Position numbers and translations under genes: made by a program
The notes under the pieces: generated by a model
What the model was told of the DNA's origin: nothing
Seen by the model: the letters and a program-made list of their open reading frames with translations, nothing else
Database searches by the model: none
Part shown: one piece after another, positions 52,848 through 63,234 of the stretch
How the letters are laid out: each line of letters opens with the position of its first letter
How positions within the stretch are numbered: position 1 is the first letter of the stretch
Source: Sphingobium xenophagum NBRC 107872
GTDB taxonomy: Bacteria; Pseudomonadota; Alphaproteobacteria; Sphingomonadales; Sphingomonadaceae
Reading direction: 5' to 3'
Length of the DNA: 64,000 nucleotides
NCBI RefSeq assembly: GCF_000367345.1
Contig: NZ_BARE01000006.1
Span: forward strand, 162,930 to 226,929

Positions 52848-54191
52848 CTATTTGGTCAGATGTGCGGCCTGCACCGCTTTCTGGAACAGGCTGGCCAACG
52901 CAGCCGACATATCGCTGTCGGTCGTCACCTTGTAATAGAGCCCCGGCGATGCGCAGCTTTCCAGTGGCGGACTGATCTTTTCCGGCGGATTGAGGAATGG
53001 CGTGCGTACATTGCTGATCGACCAGCCATCGGACGCCGATTCCCACAGATATTCCGTGTAGAGCACCGCAATCCGGATTCCCTTGGCCTTGATCGTATCG
53101 CACATGGCGGTCGGCATCGGTCCCAGCTTGCGACCGCCCGCATTTTCGTCCCGCATCCCGTCGGTGATCAGGAACATGACGCCCTGGGGCGAATCGCTCC
53201 CCTTCTTGGTCCCCGCTCCGGGCACGGGCATGATCGCATTGATGCTGGTCAGGCTCGTGGTGAAGTTGGTCAGCATGTCGCTGTCGTTGATGCCGCACAC
53301 ACGCTGGTTATTCTGGCAAACGGTCAGCAGTTGCGCCTGGGATACCAGTCCCTTGGCCGTATCCAGATCGACCGGCTTGTCCGCGATGGAATGATAGGTC
53401 CAGTCGAAATGCCCCAGCGCCATGCGGTAGGTCGCGCCGTTGGCCTGGGCCGTTTCCTTGGCCACATCCACCAGATTTTCGACCGCCGACGTCACCAGGT
53501 CGCTTCGCAACGCCAGTTTGAGATCGGTCTTGGCGATATAATAATAATCGACATATTGACCGTTCACCATGCGGGTTCTGCCCGGATTGGTCGATGAAGT
53601 GTTGGTTTGATGGCAGGCAAAGGCACAGCCGCCGGTCGCAGCGGTCAACGCCGTCAGCCCGGCCTTTGTCGCGGGCAGGGCCATGGACGGCGACGTGTCG
53701 AGCACCATGTAAAAATCGATATTGGGCGCCGTAACGCTCTTGGCGCTGGCGGAACCGCCAATCGCTATGCTGGCGCTGGACAGGATGGCTCCGAAAAGAT
53801 TGTTCGACGCTGCGGCATAGCTCACCGTCACATTGCGTTGCAGGGTGGGGGACAGCGTTTCAGTGATGTTGATCTTGACGTCCTTGCCATAGATCAGCCC
53901 GTTCAATCCCACGACCTGATCGTCGAAAAAGGCATTGGCGCGCTTTTTTGTTTCATCCAGGTCATTTTTGAGCATCGGCGCGCTGACGGCGTAGAGGGCC
54001 GTCGCGTCGGTGATCGCGTTCATCTTGGTCTGCAAGCGCGCCGCCCGCGCATAGTCTATGACCATGCCAGCGCCAAACACCAGCGGGATGAGCGAAAAGG
54101 CGAAGATCATGATCACATTGCCGCGCTCCTGCCTTAGCAGGCGCCGGACGATGCGGACCATCGAAAGCATAGGGGATTGACGCATCATCAT
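52848..54191 (-). CDS. TadG-like pilus protein with VWA domain
   Basis: A 447-residue protein. The N-terminus has the Tad pseudopilin-like segment RQERGNVIMIFAFSLIPLVF GAGMVIDYARA (one membrane helix, signature of Flp/TadG). Residues about 150-430 form a von Willebrand A domain with MIDAS motif FYMVLDTSPSMALPATK (DxSxS), a second strand with FLITDGMRDENAG and the C-terminal SDMSAALASLFQKAV. Four cysteines lie in the middle insert (CAFACHQ, CQNNQRVCG). It is the distal gene of a three-gene Tad-type cluster. Confidence 0.88.
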   Translation of the reverse strand: MMMRQSPMLSMVRIVRRLLRQERGNVIMIFAFSLIPLVFGAGMVIDYARAARLQTKMNAITDATALYAVSAPMLKNDLDETKKRANAFFDDQVVGLNGLIYGKDVKINITETLSPTLQRNVTVSYAAASNNLFGAILSSASIAIGGSASAKSVTAPNIDFYMVLDTSPSMALPATKAGLTALTAATGGCAFACHQTNTSSTNPGRTRMVNGQYVDYYYIAKTDLKLALRSDLVTSAVENLVDVAKETAQANGATYRMALGHFDWTYHSIADKPVDLDTAKGLVSQAQLLTVCQNNQRVCGINDSDMLTNFTTSLTSINAIMPVPGAGTKKGSDSPQGVMFLITDGMRDENAGGRKLGPMPTAMCDTIKAKGIRIAVLYTEYLWESASDGWSISNVRTPFLNPPEKISPPLESCASPGLYYKVTTDSDMSAALASLFQKAVQAAHLTK

Positions 54192-54192
54192 C

Positions 54193-54756
54193 TCAATTCA
54201 TCGGAATGGAGTCGGACCGACGCGGCAGCATGTAGATGGTGTCGGTCATGGTGATCTTTCCCAGCATGGCGGACGCCACGACCGGCTGATATTCGTAGGT
54301 GATCTCGGCCATCAGCACGCTGGACCCTTCCTCGGAAACGCTGTCCGGCAGATCGATTTTCTCGTTCCGCCTGTACCCCTCGCTCACGGTCGATCCATCA
54401 AAGCGGCGGCTCCAGTCCACGCGCGGCTTGTCGGACGGATTGGTCGACAAATGCGTGATCGTGTAGACGCCGGCCTTTGCGTTGTAGGGGGCCATGACCT
54501 GGCTGGCGGCGTGCAATATGCTGTCGGTGGTGACTTGCGTCACTGAACGATATTGGGATGTCAGATCGGCAAGGGTGCGTGTCGTCACAGTCACCTTGCG
54601 CGACGCGGAAATGGCGTCGGCAAGCTGGAAGCAGCCAAGATAGAGCAGGATCATGAACGGGGCGATCAGGGCGAACTCCGTCACCGCGATCGCCCGGCAG
54701 TCGCTGGCGCACCGGCGCCACCATGAGAAGAGGCGGCGCATTTCAGTAGGACTCAT
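54193..54756 (-). CDS. TadE-like pseudopilin
   Basis: A 187-residue protein using ATG 54756, overlapping the stop of the upstream gene by 14 nt; ATG 54741 is an alternative. The TadE segment is CRAIAVTEFALIAPFMILLY LGCFQLADAI, with the conserved Glu in the helix (VTEFALIAP). The rest is a globular extracellular domain (SVLMAEITYEYQPVVASAML). Such minor pilins act with Flp pili or other secreted fibres. Confidence 0.85.
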   Translation of the reverse strand: MSPTEMRRLFSWWRRCASDCRAIAVTEFALIAPFMILLYLGCFQLADAISASRKVTVTTRTLADLTSQYRSVTQVTTDSILHAASQVMAPYNAKAGVYTITHLSTNPSDKPRVDWSRRFDGSTVSEGYRRNEKIDLPDSVSEEGSSVLMAEITYEYQPVVASAMLGKITMTDTIYMLPRRSDSIPMN

Positions 54757-55288
54757 TCTTGAATACCGATGTCGCGACAAGCAGGCGCCGGCCATTTTTC
54801 ATGTTGGCAAGCGTGAAGCCCAGCGGTCCGCCGATCGCGGGCATCTGATACATCAGGCGCATGATGACGATGTCACCGGGCCCGCCGGTCAGATATTTCC
54901 AGCTGTTGGTGACATTGTTCGAACCGTCATATGTCAATGCCAGGGCGCTGCTGTCGACATCCGCCATGCTGTTTGCCGTGCGTATGTCGATCATCACGTC
55001 GGCGCAGTCGACATATTTGGGCAATGTCTTGCACAATTGGGTCTTGAACGCGGACTGGCTGATCCCGTCCGCCTGAACCTGTCCCACGCGAATGGTCCGG
55101 CCATTTTTTTCGACCGCGGTTTCTAGAACCTGCTGCGTGAACATGGTGAGCGTGGTCTGCATGACCGCCAACAGCAGGGCGATAAAGGGCGCGGCAACGA
55201 TTGCAAATTCAATGATTGCGGTACCGCGCTGATCCTGCAGCAGCCGGAATCGCTTGGATTCCATGAAAGAAGATGACGACATATGCAT
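54743..55288 (-). CDS. TadE-like pseudopilin
   Basis: A 181-residue protein started at 55288 (MHMSSSSF); 55282 and the longer 55327 are alternatives. The TadE helix is DQRGTAIIEFAIVAAPFIAL LLAVMQT with IEFAIVAAP. The C-terminal part has two cysteines (LCKTLPKYVDCADVMIDIRT) likely to form a disulfide. First gene of the TadE-TadE-TadG set. No tadA, tadB, cpaC or flp gene is in the window, so the assembly machine must lie elsewhere. Confidence 0.83.
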   Translation of the reverse strand: MHMSSSSFMESKRFRLLQDQRGTAIIEFAIVAAPFIALLLAVMQTTLTMFTQQVLETAVEKNGRTIRVGQVQADGISQSAFKTQLCKTLPKYVDCADVMIDIRTANSMADVDSSALALTYDGSNNVTNSWKYLTGGPGDIVIMRLMYQMPAIGGPLGFTLANMKNGRRLLVATSVFKNESY

Positions 55289-55482
55289 CCCGGAAAGGCT
55301 GATGGTCCCTAATGATTGCGCTAACATTGATGCATATTGGTTATGATGTTGTGAATTCGTTCAATCATTATAGGATGCGCGCTTGCCCCCGGCGGACCTG
55401 TCCGCCAGCTTCGCGTGCAACGATGTCCGGTTTCCCTCGTTGTGCGAGCGGGGGCGCTTGTGCCGTCGGGGGGTAGGGCCAA

Positions 55483-57264
55483 ATGCATTTCATTATCGCG
55501 CTGATGGGCGTGTATCGCGCGGAAATCGGCCTGCTCATCCTGGCGCTGATGTTCGTGGCCTTCGTGCGCGAACGCTATTCGCCTACGGTGATCGCGGTCG
55601 TGGGGGCCTGCGCATTCGCACTGTTGGGCCTGCTCAACGAAAAATCGCTCTTTTCGGTTTTTTCCAACAGCGCACCGCTGACCGTCGGGGCGATGTTCGT
55701 GCTGTCCGGCGCGTTGATTCGCACCGGCGTGATCAATCGCGTGGCCGACCTCATCATGGCGCGCGCGAAAATACATCCCCGGCTGGCCCTTGCCGAAGTG
55801 GCGCTTGGCGCGGCTGTGCTGTCGGCCTTCCTCAACAATACGCCCGTGGTCGTGCTGCTGATCCCGATCATGTTCAAACTGGCGCAGGCGACCGGCTATC
55901 CGGTCAAGAAGCTGCTGATCCCCATGAACACGATCGCGGTGCTGGGCGGTTGCCTGACGCTGATCGGCACATCGACCAACCTGATCGTCGCAGGCATCGC
56001 CGCCGATCAGGGCATGGCGTCATTTGGCATTTTCGAAATCACGCCCTACGCGCTGGCAGGCGCGGCGGCGGGGATCGTCGCCCTTTTGTGCCTGTCCTTC
56101 CTGTTGCCCAGCGATCCGCCCTCCATCAGCGGGGAAACGGGCGGCACGGTGCAGGATTATCTGACCGAACTGGTGGTGCCGCACGATAGCGAGTTGATCG
56201 GGCGTGAGATTGGCTCGCTGGGCCTGTTCGGCCCCTCCGTCGTGCTGCTCGGCCTCAAGCGCGGGAGCGAGATCAGGCGGCGCGAGATTCTGGACGAGGA
56301 GTTGCGGTCGGGCGATCGGCTGATCGTGCGGGCGGATGGCACCGCCATCATGACGCTGCGTGAATCGGGCGGATTTGATCTGGGCGTTGCCGCCGATTCC
56401 GCCACGTCAGCGCGCGAAGGCAAGGTGATAGAGGCGATGGTCGCGCCCAGCCATCCCTCCATCGGTGAACGGCTGCTGGACATTCCCTTCCTCCACGCCC
56501 TGCGCGTCCGCATCATCGGCATTCACCGTTCGCGCCATCTGCCCGGTCCAGCGCTGGCGGAAGCGCGGGTGCGCGGCGCGGACCGGCTGCTGATCGCGGG
56601 CAGCGACGACGCGATCCGATCGCTCAAGGACAATCCCCATCTGATCGGCGTCGACATCAGCCGCACCCGCGCCTTTCGCCGTAACAAGGCGTGGATCGCC
56701 ATCGTCGCCATGTCGGCGGTCGTGCTGCTGTCGGCGCTCAACATAATCGGCATCGGCATGGCCGCCTTCATTGCGGTCGGCATCATCCTCGTCACCCGCT
56801 GCATCGACCCTGAAGAAGCCTGGGCGGCGATTGACGGCGACGTCCTCATCCTGATCTTCGCGATGCTGGCCGTCGGCCTGGCGCTCGAACAGGCGGGCAG
56901 CGTGGCGCTGATGGTCGGCTGGATCACGCCGCTGTTGAAAATCGTGCCGGTCTGGTCCCTGGTGTTCGTCATCTATTTCTTCGCGCTCATATTGTCCGAA
57001 CTGCTCAGCAACAATGCGGTGGCGGCGCTGCTGACGCCGATCACCATCGCGCTGGCGCAGCAATTGGGGGTCGATCCGCGCCCGCTGATCATCGCCCTGA
57101 TGATCGGCGCATCGGCCTGCTTCGCAACGCCGATCGGTTATCAGACCAACGCGCTGGTCTATGCCGCGGGCGACTATCGCTTTGCCGATTTCGTGCGGAT
57201 CGGCGTGCCGATCAACATCGTCGTCGGGCTGGCGGTGTGCGGCGCGCTGGTGGTGCTGGGATAG
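55483..57264 (+). CDS. SLC13-family permease with RCK_C (TrkA-C) domains
   Basis: A 593-residue protein: an N-terminal half-permease (VGAMFVLSGALIRTGVINRV, SAFLNNTPVVVLLIPIMFKL with the SNT-like NNTPVV motif, LGGCLTLIGTSTNLIVAGIA), then two cytoplasmic TrkA-C-like domains around residues 215-395 (TELVVPHDSELIGREIGSLG, VIEAMVAPSHPSIGERLLDI), then the second half-permease (FALILSELLSNNAVAALLTP). This is the DASS permease layout with an RCK insert. Carboxylate or sulfate transport is possible. Confidence 0.88.
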   Translation: MHFIIALMGVYRAEIGLLILALMFVAFVRERYSPTVIAVVGACAFALLGLLNEKSLFSVFSNSAPLTVGAMFVLSGALIRTGVINRVADLIMARAKIHPRLALAEVALGAAVLSAFLNNTPVVVLLIPIMFKLAQATGYPVKKLLIPMNTIAVLGGCLTLIGTSTNLIVAGIAADQGMASFGIFEITPYALAGAAAGIVALLCLSFLLPSDPPSISGETGGTVQDYLTELVVPHDSELIGREIGSLGLFGPSVVLLGLKRGSEIRRREILDEELRSGDRLIVRADGTAIMTLRESGGFDLGVAADSATSAREGKVIEAMVAPSHPSIGERLLDIPFLHALRVRIIGIHRSRHLPGPALAEARVRGADRLLIAGSDDAIRSLKDNPHLIGVDISRTRAFRRNKAWIAIVAMSAVVLLSALNIIGIGMAAFIAVGIILVTRCIDPEEAWAAIDGDVLILIFAMLAVGLALEQAGSVALMVGWITPLLKIVPVWSLVFVIYFFALILSELLSNNAVAALLTPITIALAQQLGVDPRPLIIALMIGASACFATPIGYQTNALVYAAGDYRFADFVRIGVPINIVVGLAVCGALVVLG

Positions 57265-57344
57265 GCGGCCAATGCCATGCGGGCGGCCCTGTTCACGCCC
57301 CGGCCCGCCCGGCATCAGAACGCCCTGTCCAACGAGGAGCCGCC

Positions 57345-58133
57345 ATGCCCAGCCTGCCCTTCACCCAGGTCGACGCCTTTGCCGACGCGCCCTTCAGCGG
57401 CAATCCGGCCGCCGTCATGCCGCTCGACCAGTGGCTCGACGATGCAACGCTTCAGGCGATCGCTGCGGAAAACAACCTGTCCGAAACCGCGTTCACGATT
57501 CCGGCCCCCGACGATCCGGATGCGGATTATGCGCTGCGCTGGTTCACCCCGACGGTGGAGGTCAAGCTGTGCGGTCATGCCACGCTGGCCAGCGGCCATG
57601 TGCTGATCGGCGATCGGGACGCCATCCGTTTCCGCACCCGCCATGCCGGCGTGCTGACGGTCGCGCGGGCCGGGGCGGGCTATGCATTGTCGCTTCCCGC
57701 ATGGGATACGGAGGTCAGGCCATTGCCTGATCTGGCGGCGGGCATGGGCGGCGATGTGCTGGAAACGCGCTGGCGGGACGGCGGCTATGCGCTCTTCGTC
57801 TATCGCGATGCCGCCGCGATCCGCGCGCTGACGCCCGATTTCGCGGCGCTCCGCCCGGCGGGCGACCTGCTGCTGATGGCGACTGCGCCGGGTGATGACA
57901 GCGACATCATCAGCCGGGTGTTCGTGCCCGGCGGCGGGGTGGATGAAGATCCCGTCACCGGATCGGCCCATGGCCTGCTCACCCCCTATTGGGCGGCGCG
58001 ACTGGGCAAGACCGACATCAGCGCCGTTCAGGCCTCGGCGCGCGGCGGGCGGCTGGGCTGCACGCTGGCGGGCGACCGGGTCATCCTGACCGGCGGGTGC
58101 CGCACCGTGATAGAGGGGCGCTTCCTGCTCTAG
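57345..58133 (+). CDS. PhzF family isomerase-like protein
   Basis: A 262-residue protein started at 57345, with gaggag 8 nt upstream (an earlier ATG is rejected). PhzF signatures: FTQVDAFADAPFSGNPAAVM, NNLSETAFTIP with catalytic Glu47, LRWFTPTVEVKLCGHATLAS, the acidic segment DDSDIISRVFVPGGGVDEDP and VTGSAHGLLTPYWAARLGK. The family has a diaminopimelate-epimerase fold. No phenazine genes are near, so it is a generic PhzF-like isomerase. It is convergent with the serine hydrolase (4-bp overlap). Confidence 0.93.
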   Translation: MPSLPFTQVDAFADAPFSGNPAAVMPLDQWLDDATLQAIAAENNLSETAFTIPAPDDPDADYALRWFTPTVEVKLCGHATLASGHVLIGDRDAIRFRTRHAGVLTVARAGAGYALSLPAWDTEVRPLPDLAAGMGGDVLETRWRDGGYALFVYRDAAAIRALTPDFAALRPAGDLLLMATAPGDDSDIISRVFVPGGGVDEDPVTGSAHGLLTPYWAARLGKTDISAVQASARGGRLGCTLAGDRVILTGGCRTVIEGRFLL

Positions 58134-59254
58134 CCCGGGAACAGCCCGATCAACCGCGCCAGCGCCGTCTTGACCGCCACCCGCTGTTCCTTGTGCGGCG
58201 ACATGCCGATCCGCACGACGGTCAACCGCTGTGACGGGGAAACGAGGATATATTGCCCATTATGGCCGACGCAGCCGAACAGGCTGGCGGGGGCCTGCCC
58301 CGGCATCAGCGCGCTTTCGCTGCTTTCCCGGTTCAGCCACAGATGCGCGCCATAGGCCGGGTTGCGGGCCGATGGCGTGGTCATGATGTCGATCCATTTT
58401 TCCGGCAATATCTGGTGGCCGGTCGGACTGCGGCCCCGGCGACGGAGCAATTCGCCAAAGCGGCCATAATCGCGCGCGGTCATATGCACTATGCTGCCGC
58501 CGATCATCGTGCCTGCGGCGTCATATTCCGGGGTCAGGCTGGGCAGGCGTCCCGGCGCTTTCAGCCTGCCGTCGATGAACATCTGCATCGCCCGCCGCCG
58601 CGCGTCGGGATCGTCGCTATTGGTCAGCATCCGCGTCATCAGGTCGGTCAGGATCATGGTGCTGCCGGTCGAGTAGGAAAAGGTCGATCCGGGCGCATGG
58701 GCTAGCGGCTTGGCCTCGGCAAAGCCGCTCATATCCTGCGCGCCATCGGTAAACAGCATCCGCACCGTGTCGCCAGCGGGCAGCGGGTCGCCATCCTCCA
58801 CATGGTCCAGCCCCGACGTCATCGTCAGCAACTGGCGCAGCGTAATCCGCCCGCGCGGGTCGCCCGGCTGGCGCCACGCATCGACCGGCACCGGCGAGTC
58901 CAGCGCCAGCCGTCCGTCCGACACCATCAGTCCGACCAGTACCGCCGTGACGCTCTTGGCGATCGACCAGGACAATAATTTCGTGTCCGGGCCAAAGCCG
59001 GGCGCATAACGTTCCGCGATGACCTGCCCGTCGCGCATCACCAGCAAGGCGCGCGTGTCGCCCATATCGGCTTCATCGAACAGCGGGTCGATCGCGGCGC
59101 GCAGCGCGGTTTCGCTTACGACGGCGTCAGATGATACGCGATAGAGCGGTTGCGGATCGGCTGCGCGCACGCTCCACATCCCGCCTGCGCCGACCAGCGC
59201 AGCCACGGCGACACCCAGACCAAGCCGCTTTACGCTGTTCCATTCCCTCTTCAT
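58130..59254 (-). CDS. Serine hydrolase (class C beta-lactamase family)
   Basis: A 374-residue protein with an N-terminal anchor or signal (VAVAALVGAGGMWSVRA). The active-site SxxK is WSIAKSVTAVLVGLM (Ser97, Lys100). The second motif is FSYSTGSTMILTDLM (YxT/S-type) and the third region is near FGCVGHNGQYILVSPSQRL, with HNG in place of KTG. It belongs to the broad esterase/peptidase group COG1680 rather than true AmpC. Confidence 0.88.
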   Translation of the reverse strand: MKREWNSVKRLGLGVAVAALVGAGGMWSVRAADPQPLYRVSSDAVVSETALRAAIDPLFDEADMGDTRALLVMRDGQVIAERYAPGFGPDTKLLSWSIAKSVTAVLVGLMVSDGRLALDSPVPVDAWRQPGDPRGRITLRQLLTMTSGLDHVEDGDPLPAGDTVRMLFTDGAQDMSGFAEAKPLAHAPGSTFSYSTGSTMILTDLMTRMLTNSDDPDARRRAMQMFIDGRLKAPGRLPSLTPEYDAAGTMIGGSIVHMTARDYGRFGELLRRRGRSPTGHQILPEKWIDIMTTPSARNPAYGAHLWLNRESSESALMPGQAPASLFGCVGHNGQYILVSPSQRLTVVRIGMSPHKEQRVAVKTALARLIGLFPG

Positions 59255-59292
59255 AAGCCGCGGCCTTAGCCATCCCCAACCGAGTCGGGAAT

Positions 59293-59613
59293 ATGCCGGG
59301 TCGTCGGACGATCATTTATCTTGCCCTTGCGCTCTGCCTGGCGCTGCTCGTTACGCTGGGCTGGCACTGGAATGCCTTGCGCGATCAGGCCCGGCTGGGC
59401 GCCGCCTATGGCGCGCGGCTGACCTGTTCCTGCCGCTATGTCGAAGGGCGCGCCATGGGCAGTTGCGCCGATGACAAGGAACCGGGCATGGCGCTGGTCC
59501 GACTGACCGACCGCCCGGACGACAAGGCCGTGGACGCCAGCGTCCCCCTCCTGGCCACCCGCACCGCCCGCTTCCGCCCCGGCTGGGGCTGCCTGCTCGA
59601 CCCGGTGGAATGA
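59293..59613 (+). CDS. Small membrane-anchored protein, unknown
   Basis: A 106-residue protein. Residues 6-24 form a hydrophobic helix (IIYLALALCLALLVTLGWHW). The remainder has three cysteines (LTCSCRYVEGRAMGSC) and another near the end (GWGCLLDPVE), suggesting an exported disulfide-bonded domain. It is divergent from the serine hydrolase across 38 bp, an arrangement I have the impression recurs in sphingomonads, though unverified. Confidence 0.65.
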   Translation: MPGRRTIIYLALALCLALLVTLGWHWNALRDQARLGAAYGARLTCSCRYVEGRAMGSCADDKEPGMALVRLTDRPDDKAVDASVPLLATRTARFRPGWGCLLDPVE

Positions 59614-59689
59614 AGCGGACGTTTTCGCTGGTCGGGCAGTGACCATCTTTGCCCGTGATTGTCACCATCGCACTTCCGGATCGCGGACC

Positions 59690-60106
59690 TTATGAGTCGC
59701 TAGATTTGGGCCATTGCCGCCAATTCCATCCCTCGCTGCACAGCGAATGTGGCCGTTTGCAGAGCGGCGCGGCGTCCATGATTTCGCGAACCTCCTCCAC
59801 GCGACTGCACGCCGCGCTTGGTGCAACTTCGAGTATGGCTTGAGGTTCGGGGTTCATGTTACCCATGAGCGCCATATAGTGCCGAAGCGTGGTGTCTGAA
59901 ATGACCGTTTGGTTCCAAAGCGTCGATCCATCCGAAGCAATGTAAATCGGCTGGACTGTCCTCAAATGACCGATCCCATCCTTTTCCCGACCCCAGTTCT
60001 TGCGCGGCGTGGAACAGTTGGAGGCATAGTTTTGTGACGCGCGGCTGCACCCCAGCGCAAAGAGACTCACGAATAAAGCGAAACCTATGATCGAATAGAA
60101 CCTCAT
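59690..60106 (-). CDS. Lipoprotein with ExbD/TolR-like periplasmic segment
   Basis: A 138-residue protein. The signal peptide has a lipobox (FVSLFALGCSRAS, Cys20). The core QPIYIASDGSTLWNQTVISD and TLRHYMALMGNMNPEPQAIL, with CSRVEEVREIMDAAPLC, follows the strand-helix-strand-helix logic of the ExbD periplasmic domain (pattern: I-DG-WN-x-VSD-LxxYL, then P-ILxVxPxAxCxxVxxVxxIMDAA). It lacks the ExbD N-terminal membrane Asp helix. GC content is lower than in neighbours. Assignment is tentative. Confidence 0.65.
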   Translation of the reverse strand: MRFYSIIGFALFVSLFALGCSRASQNYASNCSTPRKNWGREKDGIGHLRTVQPIYIASDGSTLWNQTVISDTTLRHYMALMGNMNPEPQAILEVAPSAACSRVEEVREIMDAAPLCKRPHSLCSEGWNWRQWPKSSDS

Positions 60107-60217
60107 CGGCAGATGTTGCCGCTTTTGGCATCGCGCGACAATCGCAGTCCGTCGGCAGATCGATCCGATTCATTGATCAGCCGTAAGCTGATAGGGCAGA
60201 ACCGCCCATTCGCGGCC

Positions 60218-60712
60218 TTACTCAGTCAAAGTTGCCGCCTCTGAAACCGGACGTAAGTCCATTACCTGATCAACGATTATCTCATGGTCAAATGCGCTCA
60301 AGTGCCCGTAGCTTCCCTTGCGAGCCGTTCGTCGTCCCACGAACTCAATTTCGTAAAGGCCTTCGTCGGTGCCCGAAGAGGTTAGAGCCTTGCCAGACAA
60401 CCAGATGCGGTCGCCAGCGGTGTGATAGGAGCAGGAAACAGCAGGCGTTGGGCAAAAGCGGGAGTTCTCGAATTCTCTCCGCCATAGGCCTTTCCAATGA
60501 CGGGCTGGTGTCATTTCGAAGCATTCATCCGTGCCCGACGGCATCGCTTCGAATCCACCGTTTTTAATCGTGCTAAGGCATCGCTCGGTGATGCCCGGCA
60601 TTCCCTCTCGAATCTCTTGAATAGCGTTATCCGAGAATTGCTGTGGTTGCCGTTCGCACCCTTGCGTCACCAACAACATGGCAGGAGCGAGTCTGATAAA
60701 GCAGCACTGCAT
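60218..60712 (-). CDS. Putative lipoprotein, unknown function
   Basis: A 164-residue protein. The N-terminus has a hydrophobic stretch ending in a possible lipobox (PAMLLVTQGCERQP, Cys19). The mature part includes ITERCLSTIKNGGFEAMPSG, CFEMTPARHWKGLWRREFEN and the acidic end HEIIVDQVMDLRPVSEAATL. Several cysteines suggest an exported, disulfide-bonded domain. Lower GC and unusual codons set it and its neighbour (59690) apart. I recognise no family. Confidence 0.55.
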   Translation of the reverse strand: MQCCFIRLAPAMLLVTQGCERQPQQFSDNAIQEIREGMPGITERCLSTIKNGGFEAMPSGTDECFEMTPARHWKGLWRREFENSRFCPTPAVSCSYHTAGDRIWLSGKALTSSGTDEGLYEIEFVGRRTARKGSYGHLSAFDHEIIVDQVMDLRPVSEAATLTE

Positions 60713-60872
60713 GTTGCGATGATGGCCAGATCAACTGCTCTCTGCAACGCCGGACTTGAGTGATGCCGACCCAACAACACTCCGTTCCCACTCCACCCAT
60801 CCTCGCCCAACACCCCCATCATGACGCAACACCCACTGGCCCCCCTGCGCCTCAGCCGCTACAGGCCATGCG

Positions 60873-62645
<1,773 letters not shown>

Positions 62646-62660
62646 AAATCCATACCCCAT

Positions 62661-62739
62661 CCGTTCGCCCTGAGCCTGTCGAAGGGCCGTTTTTCTTCGC
62701 GCAGGCAAGGCAGGGCTTCGACGCGCTCAGCCCGAACGG
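62661..62739. repeat. Palindromic repeat, family B
   Basis: Left arm 62661-62684 (ccgttcgccctgagcctgtc gaag) and right arm 62716-62739 (cttcgacgcgctcagcccga acgg), with an internal t-run (ttttt). Same family as 37792-37864 and 14055-14118. It lies between recQ and the DUF442 gene. Confidence 0.85.
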
Positions 62740-62805
62740 TTTTGGGGTTTATTCTTGAATCCCTTTTTGCGTCGGCGCATGGCTGCGGCAAAAGGAGACC
62801 GCGCC

Positions 62806-63234
62806 ATGTTCCGCAAGCTGACCGACCATATCCTCGTTTCCCCCCAGATCACGATCGATCAGGTGGCAGAGGCGAAAGCGCAGGGCGTGACGATGATCGT
62901 CAACAACCGCCCCGACAATGAGGAGCCGGGTCAGGTCAACGGCGCGGAAATCGAAGCGGCGGCCAAGGCGGCGGGGATCGCCTATGTCGCCGTGCCGGTC
63001 GCCCATGGCGGCTTTGCCCCCTGGCAGCTCGACGGCATGGCCGCAGCGCTGGAGCAGGCCGGCACCGGCAAGACGCTGGCCTATTGCCGCTCAGGCACGC
63101 GCAGCACCTTGCTCTGGGCGCTCACACGCGCGCGGGCAGGCGACAATGGCGACGTGCTGGCGGCGCAGGCGGCGGCGGCAGGCTATGACATCGCCCCGGT
63201 GCGCCAGATCATGGATGCGCTGAAGGCGGAGTGA
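62806..63234 (+). CDS. DUF442 (TIGR01244) phosphatase/sulfurtransferase-like protein
   Basis: A 142-residue protein started at 62806 with aaggag upstream (a longer frame to 62755 lacks a site). It has the dual-specificity-phosphatase-like fold of the BLH N-terminal domain: LTDHILVSPQITIDQVAEAK, MIVNNRPDNEEPGQ and the P-loop AYCRSGTRSTLLWALTRA (Cys94-x4-Arg99 type). In fused proteins this domain accompanies a beta-lactamase-like persulfide dioxygenase; here it is alone. Phosphatase or sulfur transfer function is unsettled for the family. Confidence 0.88.
   Translation: MFRKLTDHILVSPQITIDQVAEAKAQGVTMIVNNRPDNEEPGQVNGAEIEAAAKAAGIAYVAVPVAHGGFAPWQLDGMAAALEQAGTGKTLAYCRSGTRSTLLWALTRARAGDNGDVLAAQAAAAGYDIAPVRQIMDALKAE

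Noticed and set aside
58130..59254. AmpC-type beta-lactamase resistance gene
   Set aside because: SxxK is present but the KTG motif is replaced and the protein groups with general serine hydrolases (COG1680).
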